Source: Anarhynchus alexandrinus
Taxonomy: Eukaryota; Chordata; Aves; Charadriiformes; Charadriidae
DNA: 64,000 nt
Direction: 5' to 3'
NCBI GenBank assembly: GCA_008711295.1
Contig: VUYV01000047.1
Span: forward strand, 3,189,125 to 3,253,124
This document shows positions 51,358-61,686 of this stretch, piece after piece (within the stretch, counting starts at the first letter, position 1; the number at the start of each line of letters is the position of its first letter). Below the pieces are notes generated by a model. It saw nothing but the letters and a program-made list of their open reading frames with translations, was not told where the DNA came from and ran no database searches. The translations under genes were made by a program, and so were the position numbers.

Positions 51358-53267
51358 CTGGGAAAAGAATACATATATACATATGTGTATGCTTTCAATA
51401 AAATTATTATCTGTAAGAACGAAGCGAGAGATTACAGAATGGCAGTACAGAATCAAAAGCTAACAGACACACACACAGCAAGTGATGCGGCGAGTATATA
51501 ATTTAAGGAAAGTGTAATGCAAAATTTGTCATATGGCAGAGCTTTTATGGCCCTGACAGACCGATCTTAATTTCTGAGATAAATTCCCATTTAAGTGAGG
51601 AAAACAAAAGGCCTACTTCTTTAGGCTTTAGAGACCAAAATTATTTCCACATTGCAGGCTACTGCCAAATGATTGCAAAGAGGAAGGTTGTTTAAATTGC
51701 CTTTCTGGTTTAGATAGTCACAGTAAATATTCTTGCAAAAACGCAATTGTTTCAAACATCTTTACAAATTTGGGGCTGAATTCTGCTGGTCTAAGCTGAG
51801 GAACGAGTGGGGGGGACTTTTCTATTGCTCTAATTCATTGGCATATAAAGTGACAATTAGGGACCGTTAATGGAGGAAAAAAAAATAATAAAAAAAATAG
51901 AAAATAAAATGTGAGATGATATTTTAGCTAATCACACATCTCTTCCCGTGGCGTTTGGTGGGGTGAGATTTAGCCATCCCCGTAGCCTGGAAAGCTGCAG
52001 GGCTTTACACACTCTTTCAGAGGTGCAGAAAGGAACTAAAGGCCAGGTATGACATGGTCACTGCGCGTGCCGTGGTGGCATCCTGTCCTGCGCACACCTT
52101 GGCTGGGACGAGCCCTTCCCGTTGGTACCCCGACCACGTACAGGCTGTGCCCCACCAACCACCGCTGCCGTGCTGCGCGGCACGCTCAGAGCTGCCGAAG
52201 CTGCGCTATTACCTTAGTTGCACTACAGAAAAAAAAAAATTAAAATAAAAATAATCAAGTCTATTAGATGTTTAGCTGAATAACAGGGGGGGGAAAAAAA
52301 AAAAGAAAAAGGAGTTCTGAGTCTCCACGGAAAACTCCACCCCAAAATCTTCGGTAGGATATCAATATCCTCACACACCCAATGAAATGCACAATATGAA
52401 GACATACATCATCAGATCAAACTTTCCTTGGCTGATTATAGCCTCGGGGTAATATAATGTTTGTAGCTCTTTAAGGAAACAGTAGCCGTGTTGAGATTAA
52501 CCCTTTCAAAGAGGCTGCCTCTGCCCGCTCTGCCAATTCCATTGCAGCAAAACCTCTGAAAAATGCAAGAAATGGGGATATTTTTCTCTCACCAGATTCT
52601 GCAGTGAACAAGGAAAGTCAGTGCCCTCTGAAAAAATATGTTCTTGGATCAGGCAGGGAGAGGAGGAAGACATTTGGAATTTGTACTGAAAGTGGCAAAA
52701 AAAAAAAAAAAAAAAAAGAAAGAAAAAGCTACAGCTGAATCTGGTTTGGTAATTAAAAACTGTTTTAATAAAACGCAGCCCTGCTTACTTCTAGTAGAAA
52801 AACCCCCAGCCTTCCTGGGAGAATAACAGCAATCAGTTACAAAGGAATATTATTTGCTAGTGTTATTCTTGTGAATAAGTAATACAAAAATTCATAAAAG
52901 GCTCAAATGTATTAATAGTTCTATTGAAGATTATATACTGTAGGCTGCATAAACAGAAAATGCAAAAATTCATTAGTTATTAAGTGCTTGTGTGCTTTTA
53001 CAACCCTCAGCAAACCGATGTCCTTGTTATTTCAGGGAAATAAATGTAGCGTTCCGTTTGGAGGCAAGAATCAAATGGCATTTTTGCTCAACAACCTTGT
53101 TTATCTGACATTTTTTAGTAGATTTGCATACATATTTTTATATCCTTCGGAGAAAGGAATGTCTAGCTAGCTGCTGACTGCCTAAAACCTGTAGAGATGC
53201 CTAAGCAAATGAAGTTGAAATTGCTACATCTTAATTAATAAAGGTAACAGCCAAAACAAATACATAC
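51358..53267 (-). other. ARHGAP15 intron, 1,910 bp
   Basis: This interval lies between the two PH/linker exons and has GT (GTATGT) and AG (TTCCCAG) ends on the minus strand. It holds a 21-base poly-A at 52697-52717 and a locally GC- and CpG-rich patch at about 52040-52210. The patch is open in two overlapping forward frames but has no recognisable protein. No interspersed repeat or RNA gene was recognised. Confidence 0.9.
52697..52717. repeat. Poly-A tract
   Basis: A run of 21 A within the 1.9-kb intron. No retroposed body was recognised upstream of it. Confidence 0.9.
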
Positions 53268-53366
53268 CAATCTGTCAATTGCATTTTTGATAGCGTGGAA
53301 CCAATCCAATATGAGAAAGTCGATATCCGACTGGAGGAGGAACTCATTTCCTGACACTGTCGTGAT
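53268..53366 (-). CDS. ARHGAP15: ARHGAP15 coding exon: C-terminal part of the PH domain
   Basis: The minus strand encodes 33 codons beginning ITTVSGNEFLLQSDIDF and ending DWFHAIKNAIDRL. This matches from memory the end of the human ARHGAP15 PH domain (roughly residues 159-191), with one recalled difference (Leu for Ile after SDIDF). The segment covers the last beta strands and the C-terminal helix, including the Trp conserved in PH domains (LDWFHAI). The acceptor is CCCTCCCCAG after a pyrimidine-rich stretch and the donor is TTG|GTATGT; both ends are phase 0. ARHGAP15 is a GAP that switches off Rac, and its PH domain recruits it to phosphoinositide-containing membrane; it is best known from blood cells. 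The preceding PH exon was not recognised up to position 64000. ARHGAP9, 12 and 27 are related, but the following exon fits ARHGAP15 best. Confidence 0.93.
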
Positions 53367-54189
53367 CTGGGGAGGGCATGGGCACAGACAGGTAAGTAAA
53401 GCACACACCAGAGAGATCATTTTCTTCTGTTTTCTCTCCTACGCACCCAAATGCTTTTCCTTTGTACCAGGAATTGTCTCCTGGAGTGCTGAGCTACTGA
53501 GGAGTTTCGAACCTCTGTCTGAAAACTGTTTTGAATATGTCACAACAAACGAGATATTGTCTCAGCAATGCAACCACCGAACACAAATAATGCAAAAATA
53601 ACGGGAACGTGACAAAAGTTAAGAAAAGCCAGGAAACTCGGTGTTACAAGACACAGTTCAAACGTAAATCAAAGCACCCTGAAAAGAAATGAATGCAATA
53701 TGGGAATTGGTTCCTGTTCTTTTCAGTTTCCATTTCTCTTTTGGTATTCTTGTTTTTATATCCGGTACCTCCATTCTTGAATTTACACATTTATTATATA
53801 CCTGTGATTCCAAAGTCCACTTCCAAGCATTTTGGCAAAATTAATAATGTCACGCTTTTTCACATTAAAAAAAAAAAAAAATATTACCATCAAAGGTGGC
53901 TGTAGCAGAGTAATTAGGAACCCATTTATCATTAAAAAAAAATCCCCAGTTTGTCTGAATAGAAGTCGATTTACATTTTTGACCCACTCACTGGGAATAT
54001 TTATCAAAAGAATATTCATTCCCCTGATAACGCTGTTTCACTGCCTAACAATATTTGGTGGAAATATGCATGCATATTCTGTTGGTCTGAACTTCAGTAA
54101 ACCACCGCGATAATACTGATATTTCACTTTTTGTTTTTACATAGATATCTTTTCACCGGAGCAGAGCTCTGAGTATTTTACACAGCGGG

Positions 54190-54305
54190 TCGAAACGACC
54201 ATTTTACAGATGGCAAAACCGAGGCACGGAGCTGTGCAGTGCTTTGCCCCAGGGTAATTCAGCAGAGCCCTGGCGCGTGTGGCCACGGGGTATGATCCAG
54301 GGCAC
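54190..54305 (-). mobile_element. MIR-like CORE-SINE relic
   Basis: On the plus strand, CCATTTTACAGATGGCAAAA followed by CCGAGGCACGGAGCTGTG, then GCTTTGCCCCAGGGTAATTC and AGCAGAGCCCTGG, matches the reverse complement of MIR. From memory the consensus reads CCATTTTACAGATGAGGAAA, CTGAGGCACAGAGAGG, ACTTGCCCAAGGTCACACAGC and GGCAGAGCC. The SINE is therefore on the minus strand. The tRNA-related promoter end and the 3' tail are not recognisable. MIR elements are ancient and rare in birds, so only a core segment survives. Confidence 0.62.
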
Positions 54306-54984
54306 AGCGGTCCTGCGTGTTTGCAGACAAGTGAATGGAGGGTTACATCTCCACCACGTTTTGCAAGGGGCAGGAGCTTGTCCTGCCCATGCTCCAAACT
54401 TGCTCAGCTCCTGACAACTCTGAAACCAAAGTTTTTTCTTTTATTTACTTTTTTTTTTTTCCTGTTGCTAAGAGTTGCTTGCGTGAAATTCGGTAGCATC
54501 CGCACGTGGGCATTGCACGCTCAGGTTTCAGTGTTTTGGGGATGCAGGTTTAGTCTGCACTTTGGGATTCTCGTTGGGGTAAGGACCAAAACCTTTTCAG
54601 GTCTTTCTCGGGGAAGGGATGAACACAGTGGACAACAGAGATTTCTTTCTGACCAAAGTGTGAGGAAAAGCAGAGCAAAGCCGTTAAGACCTGGCACAGC
54701 CTATTTATGTAAATCCATCAACCCGAAGTGCTACTGTTTCGCTGCATCTGCCCCATGTCAAGAGTTTTTACTAAAGCACACAAGAAACAACAGATCCTCA
54801 CCAGCCCCGGTACTCTCTGCATCTTTCTTAAAACTGAAATACTACCAGAGGGAAAAAAAAAAAGGACAAAAAAAAAAAAGACAAAACAATTTAATGTTTT
54901 ATTAATTGTTCTATAACCCTCCCGTTATTGAGGAAATGCCTGTAAGGAAGGTTTCCAAAGTCATCAGCATTAAGGAAAATCCCG

Positions 54985-55160
54985 TCAGCGCAGCTCCAGT
55001 GGAGACATCCTGTGAGAGCGCTGCGGAGAATGTGGGAATGGTCCCCCGGCGCGGGCTCGGAGGCTGCCTGGCTGCAGATGTTCATCCCATCCCGTCCCAT
55101 CCGCACCCGTCAGGAGCGGACCTCCAGCCACCCCCCATTGTTCCCCGTGCGCAGGGGAGA
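54985..55160. other. GC- and CpG-rich intronic patch
   Basis: This stretch has several CpG (GGCGCGGGCTCGG, GAGCGCTGCGG, GAGCGGACC) against AT-rich surroundings. No exon of ARHGAP15 or another gene was recognised in it. It could be a regulatory element or a remnant of an old GC-rich insertion. Confidence 0.5.
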
Positions 55161-56172
55161 ATTATTTATTGGGGAAATTTTAATTCCCTTATTAGTCCAC
55201 AGCCGTAATGTTAATCACTACTCACACACTCACCGGTCCCTTTATTAAAAGAAAAACAAAAAAGTCAAATTTCAACTTAAGGTGAGCAGTTGAAAGAGCT
55301 GACCTCCAGCTCTGTGCCCAGGTTACACGGCAAGGTTTGGGTTCAAAATGCATTATATGATATCACAATTTATTAATGTATACACGCAGATATGAATTAG
55401 ACTAAACACAGGCAACAATTCAATCTAATGCCTCTCTCCCAGTATAAACAAGTCATTATTAAAATTATAAAACGGAATAACATTTTCAAAGTAAGAGCAA
55501 CATATATAATTCGATTTACTGTATTTTGAAGGCTTAAAAAGGACACAACATAGTTTAGTCTTCCGTTCAGTAAATTCAGGCTTTATTAAAATCCAAGTAT
55601 TCAGCACTGCATAAACATTTGCGCTGTATGATATGCAAAAGAGATACTCCATTGCTAACAAGACCAAAGCAAAATACATGCTGAAAGTTTCTTTGTCTGA
55701 ATGTGTTATTTTGATAATCATATATTATCAGTGTTTTATGAGCAAATCTGTAAAAACAGATCATAGAATGAAGGGAAGGGAATTCATTTAAAATATACTT
55801 TCTGTAAGATATAGTTCAAGTCCTTTTCTTTCTTTCCTCAGACTAATCTTCAGAGTAACTAGACAGTTTCAAGAAGACTGCTACTGCTCTCTACAGTTTA
55901 AATGCATCCACTCCTTAATTACACTCAGTAATTGACTTTGTTCTGCTCCATTCCAGTCATTCACAGGAAAGCAGTTCCAAAGGCTTTGGCTGGTAAATCC
56001 CATTTAATGTGCAGGTTTCCTATCCCACTTTTATATATTACCTCCTTAGGATTTCTGATAAATGGTTCTTGGAAGGGATTGCTAAACCATATTTGCACTT
56101 TGAACAATCGAATTTTCAACACCCTTGGGAAAAGACATCAGTAAAGAATGCTAGCTTTGACTAAACCTCGTG

Positions 56173-56237
56173 ATTGAACAATTTATGATCACAGCCCTAA
56201 ATGATGTATAACTAACAACAAGCATAAATTGTTCAAT
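56173..56237. promoter_or_regulatory. Perfect 15-bp inverted repeat with facing SOX-type cores
   Basis: ATTGAACAATTTATG at 56173-56187 has its exact reverse complement CATAAATTGTTCAAT at 56223-56237, separated by 35 bases. Each arm carries AACAAT, the core recognised by SOX HMG proteins, and a further TGAACAAT lies at about 56101-56108. The inverted repeat itself is certain. The regulatory reading is inference. A decayed pair of transposon terminal repeats is the main alternative. Confidence 0.4.
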
Positions 56238-57748
56238 ATTAAGGCGTGCTAACGCACCGTCCTGTACCAGGCACTGCTGGAACAAACAGAGGGACAGAAG
56301 AAACAAATGAAAGACAAATCTGAAAAAAAAAAAAAGAAAAGAAAATGAAGTGCTCTAGATAGAGCTGCCAGTCTCCGTTGTGCCAGGTACTTCACTTATT
56401 TAAATATTTCCTGAAATCCCTCTCCCTTTGCCATCATTTTTGCAAAGGCTACAGTCCGGAATTAGCATTACCTTACCAGGCAGAATTACGATGCTGCTGT
56501 TGGCAATAAATACCCACAAGGAATGACAGCTGACATTAACCCTATTATTTGCAAAGGGTGTGCCCTTCAGGTTGCTTATAGAGGAGGCGGGATGCCTGGA
56601 TTTTCTCTTTCTTCCTATGGCACCTTGAAAAAAAATCACTTCAAAGGCTGAATCCACTCACGTGGTAGTTTTACAATGAACTGTAGTACAGTCCTGCTGT
56701 TAAACATTGATCCTCTGAAAAATATCGGCTCACCGCAGGTAAATGTGTGTTAAATTCAATACACTGCTGGGCTGCCAACAAAGTGTGGGAAAGGGGGGGG
56801 GCAGGTGTGAAACACTTTTTATGATATTCTACTTGTGGCTTATTAAGGATTTCTCTTGTCACCTTATAAAGCTGCAAATGGAAGGGTGAGCTTCTTTTGC
56901 ATGTCACCATAATGATGTACCAAGGTTGTGTTCAACAAGATCCTCTGTTATTAAACAAAAAGATGCCTATATAGCTCCAGGAAATAAGGGACGCCGTATC
57001 TAATTAATACCATTACCATTTTATAATACATAAATATACCTTGGAACCTGCCCAGGATCAGCAGTTCTTAAAATTCCTACAAATCATATATTTCTCCTGT
57101 GCTGGGCTGTGCTCTGGGACGTGCTATTGTGCCATACATGGCTCTGTTCCTCCAGGACTTCCAAACCTTCACAAATCGCCTGGATCACCTTTTAGAACAT
57201 GTCTCAGAGACGTCTCACGATATACCTACACCAATGGATAACAGGAGATAAAAGGCAGAAAAGTGCCATGGGATAAACTGTGGGGTTCCTGTCCATAGTC
57301 TTCCTACAAACTTTGGTCTGGGGACAACTGCACTGCTGTGTTAAAAAAAAAAAAGTTTCCTTCATGGTACCCCTCTAGTTCTTTGCCAATATACATTTCT
57401 ATAGACTCATTCATTTCTTACATTTATTTTAGCTGCAGAACAAGCATGGAGGCAATTTTAGCAATCCTACTGATAGGCACTCTATGGAGATATGGAAAAG
57501 GGCGATAAATTCACACAGCAAAACAAAAATACAAAACCGTATTATTGATTCCCTCACTTCAAAGTGTACTTATGCATCTCTGGTGGCTATAACTATTATT
57601 TGCAGTGATGAACTATTTTCAGACAATGCCAAGAACAAACTTTAATACAGGAAGTGAAGAATCCTACGGGGAAGGGGAAGTGCAGCAAAAAACCCCTTCG
57701 CAGTCTCTACGCTGCAGCCAAAGGGAATGGAGCGAGCAGCTCGGGAAG

Positions 57749-57775
57749 CGTATAGCTCACGTATAGCTCACGTAT
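57749..57775. repeat. 11-bp tandem repeat, about 2.5 copies
   Basis: CGTATAGCTCA occurs twice in tandem, followed by the partial unit CGTAT. Confidence 0.9.
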
Positions 57776-60399
57776 GGCCACCAAGAAACCACCACACAGT
57801 TCTTATTTCAGCCAAAGACTGAAACAAACCATTGTTTAACTCCCTCTGAATGTGGGACATCCGGAAAAAAAATGCTGGACTATTGGGGTAAAGCTTCATA
57901 TAACCTACCCCAATGGTTTAGCGTTGGATTATTGGACACTTCTGGACCGTGGAAACCCCACCAGATGCTAATCCAGCACAGAATCCAGTGCAGAAAACCT
58001 AAATTTTGATGTCACCTGGGACTGCCACAGCTTGTGGTGAACACTAAGTGATTTAAACTTGGATTGACAGATACCTCTGCGTGCAGAAATTCAATAAAAT
58101 GTGTTCCTCTTGTTGCACTGTGCATTGGGATTGCTGCCCTTGATATGTGTAGGAAAAAAAAGGAAATGTGAGTTGCTGGAGCATTTCTAGCTCAGAAGCT
58201 AACACTCTTCCCCCTTCCCACTGCTCCCTTCATCTCACCTTGCTCTCTCACAAGGTTTTGGCTTTTTTCTAATCACCTTAACCATCCCGATTCCCATAAT
58301 GAAGAGGAATCTAGGCTTTTTCCTCTATTTTCCTGAGATATTTTTTGCAGGGTGGGATCTAGCCACCCAGCCCACGTAACACAGGACACGCCACTCTCCA
58401 TCTGCATGGCAGCCACCAGGGCTGGGAAAGGAAAGGTGGGAAGAGAGTCAAAAAGAAAGGGAAAAAAAAAAAAAAAGGCAGACAGACGACTAGGAATTTT
58501 ATCTCTCTTTCTAAATATTCTTTAAAAAAAATTAATCATTAGACTATAATATAGCTTGAGAATAAATACATAAAACATAGATACTCATGTGTCCACACCC
58601 ACAGTAGAAGTAGAATTAATTAAAGTTGGGAGACACTATGCTCCTTAGTGGTTTAATTAGCTGGATTTGAATTAAACAGGGACAGAGATATGTAAGTTTT
58701 TAAAAACATGTCAAAAGTCTAACTGCATTTCTGGAAGTTGATCTCAAATTCTTTCTCACAGATAATCCAGTCTCTTGGCCGTGTTTATGCTGAATGCGTG
58801 AGCAGCGGAAAGGATAAATAAAATATCTCTCTGTGCTGTACTGCAGTGAGCTGAGAGTCTAATATTCAAGAAATGCAAATAAAAGAAAACAAAAGGATCA
58901 GTATTGAGCCGCATTATATCCATACTGCCTCACATATCCATTATATGATTCAGCCTATCGAACAGAGGTAGTCATGGTTATGCTGATAGTTAAATTACTT
59001 AAAGGGCTCTAAGATGTTTATGACTACTAAAGAAATTTCATTATCAAGCAGATTGTCTGTCTCATATTACAGTCTGGCTTTACCAATCTAGCAGTCCTTT
59101 GGATGTCGAGCAAAGTTAACATTGAAGTGATGGGGAAATATCAGCTTGAAAGAAAAGGTCTTCAACCAATCTTTCAAAAAAAATGATATTTGTTAAAAAA
59201 ATTTTGTGAGAAAGTATCCGCCTTGTGTTCCCAATGTTGCTAGATGTTAAGTAAATATATGCTGATTGCAAAAAAGTTGCTTTGGCAACTCTCTTATTAA
59301 AATGCATTTGTAACCCCCATCTGTCATGAAAGTTTTGAAAAGTTTGTTTACTTTGGATAGCCGCCTTATCCAGGGTTACCCCAGCATACAATGATAGCAG
59401 TCTTCAGAAGTTGTGTGAGGAACAAGCCACTGGGGATCCATTTTTGTTTTAATTGGCACACACAAACACTTTTCTGGTCTGTCAAAAAGATCAAGCTAAT
59501 ATGCATGGCGGGTGTTATATTCTCAGCTTTTGGGAGTAGTAAAGCTCCCTTTATTTAAGTAATTTAAATGATAGACTGCAAAAACTTTGCAAGTCAGAAA
59601 AATGTTTTATACTTTCTTTGGGAATATTTGTTTTAAGCAACAGAAAATGTTCTACATATCTAAAGATGTTGAACCTTATGTTATAATTACCCTGTTTCTT
59701 CTGACTCTGTAAAAATTGCTGTGAAAACCAAGCATTGCAAAAAGGCAACAAACAGATCCTGTGTTTTCACAGCTCCTGTACTATTAGCGATTGTAAGACC
59801 AATTGCTGCCAGATGTTTATAAGGTATGTCTTCAATCGTGTTGCCTTGCGGTATGACTGATTTGCACATCCATTCTCTGGGAACCTTCGCGGGATCGTCG
59901 TACCAAAGCAACCTGCTCTTATAACGTATGTCGCTTTTTAGTGAAACTAACCTAGTGTTTGGGGTGCACACATCAATGGCTCTGAAAGTGGATTCGACAG
60001 CCTGAAGTCTGGGCTCAAACTTCCAAGAAAGAGCAAATTTTTAAACGAAACTGTATTCTACCAGTGAGGAACAAATCATTTTTTTCCCTGGTTAATTCCT
60101 ACAACCGAGTCCTTCACCATAACTTAGCAATAAAATAATGAACTTGAGGTCTGTTAAGAAGAAGAAAAATCTTTGAGCCTAATGTTTCCCTTCTGCTGTG
60201 CAACGAACTCACAGTATATACCAGTTTCTGCTGAATTACATTAATATGAGCAAGGAGAGAATCAGGTCTCCTCTCTGCATTATAAGGCGAATCTTTTCCT
60301 TTCCTTCCTGGCTGTGAAGAATCGCAGTTGCAAAGGAACTGATTTATATCACTTGTGAGGAAGACACTGAACACATAGGAGGTCACGATTAAAGCTGAT

Positions 60400-61000
60400 T
60401 AGGCCCTGAGAGACCCAAACTTCTCCTCGGATTAGAAGAGGAGCTCAGGTCTGGAGAGTCCACAGAGTCTTACCGGAGGGAAAACGGCACAGTGCTGTGC
60501 CAGGGGTACTGGGATGCTTTCACTGATTTCAAGGAGCAGATTGTCATTCTCCCTTTTTCACCCACCACTCCAGGTCTGTATTTCATGCCACCCTTGGAGA
60601 TGTATGAAAAGAAAGCACGTGCTGTTTGATCGAAGCAAGGAAGAGCAAGTACTTTCTGCTAACCATCCAAGGAACATATTGGGAGGAACTGTGTCCTGCT
60701 GGTCACTGGTATTATGTCCTGTGCGAGACACAGCCGGACTACATGGGTTGGCTTCTGAAAAACAGGAGTTTCCTTCAGAGGGCAATGACCAAAGAGGAGA
60801 ATGTGAGACAGGCAGCAGGTGACCATCCTGGATGTCAGACACCTGCGTGCAGCCTCCCATGTCCCCCCGCTGCCCACACCACCCTCCGCTCCAGCCCCAC
60901 GGCTGCACTGCCCTCGCCGCAGGAGAGCGATGGATGGACTTCTGCCCGCCGCTAAGCCAAAGTCAGGGAAGATGGAAGTCACCAGACTTGGGAAGCAAGA
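60400..61000. other. GC-richer intronic patch, open in several frames
   Basis: Overlapping open frames of about 70-150 codons occur on both strands, which is expected where GC rises and stop codons thin out. The patch includes a small perfect hairpin, GGCACAG-TG-CTGTGCC, at 60486-60501. A minus-strand GTAAGA donor-like site lies at about 60475, but no matching acceptor or known protein segment was recognised. I see no supported gene. Confidence 0.5.
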
Positions 61001-61654
61001 AAGAAGTACCACCAAAATCGGCTGAAAGCAGAGAAGCAAGAGATAATCATTAAGGCACAACTCAGTTGTGTCTGTGCATAGTGGGAAGTAGGGGAACAAA
61101 CAGTTGCACATTTTGACCATAGATAAAGACTAAAGGCAGTGTACGAACGCCTACTGCAAGCCACTGTTCTCCTCGGGGTAATATTTTACTGTTATTGCCT
61201 TCGCAATCTGAAGCTATATATTACACAGCCACACACAGAGATATTGGCAATGGTTTCGTAGAGAAGTCCCGTCTTTCTTAGTTTTACCAGCTGGACAATA
61301 CCTAGTGATGAATGGTCCTCCTGTCCAATTTTATATGCATGTTATAACACTTTATGATATATGTGAGTGAGACTCAACATGATAAGTCCTTGTAACAAAC
61401 AAAAATATCAAAGGGAGAATGAATGCTCTCCTTTCAGTACAAGCAAAGATATATATTTAAAATATATATGTGCTACGTGTAAAGATTTCATTTCGTTGAC
61501 TCTTATTTTAGCCAGAAATTTATTCATCAGTAGCAGAGCATTTTACAGCTACATTATTTGCAGGCAGAAGCTGGTACTGGCTTTTAGTATTTCATTTACT
61601 GACACATGTCTCCTATTAATAAGTGCTGAGATTGCACAATAAGAAAACGGAGAT

Positions 61655-61686
61655 GTTGCTATAAGTATCTTTATACTTATAGTAAC
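61655..61686. repeat. 14-bp hairpin with four-base loop
   Basis: GTTGCTATAAGTAT at 61655-61668 pairs with ATACTTATAGTAAC at 61673-61686, with one G-T pair and a CTTT loop. It is AT-rich and shows no longer stem that would suggest a microRNA precursor. Confidence 0.75.

Noticed and set aside
52040..52210. GC-rich patch as a possible CpG-island promoter
   Set aside because: It is only about 170 bases long with few CpG outside the CTGCGCGGC core, and it lies inside a short intron with no sign of a first exon.
53287..53601. 104-codon plus-strand open frame over the PH exon
   Set aside because: It is the antisense shadow of the 53268-53366 exon.
54279..54905. 208-codon plus-strand open frame
   Set aside because: Much of it is translated poly-T and poly-A (runs of Phe and Lys) and its start overlaps the MIR-like relic. 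It is open because of GC-rich and homopolymer sequence, not because it codes.
59116..59391. Minus-strand frame containing YAGVTLDK, reminiscent of LINE reverse transcriptase ends (YLGVTLD)
   Set aside because: Only eight residues resemble the motif and the neighbouring residues do not fit CR1 or L2, so it is not enough to call an element.
60475..60560. Possible minus-strand exon with CCTCCG|GTAAGA donor
   Set aside because: Its peptide in either open frame does not resemble the ARHGAP15 PH domain or N-terminus, and no convincing acceptor was seen.
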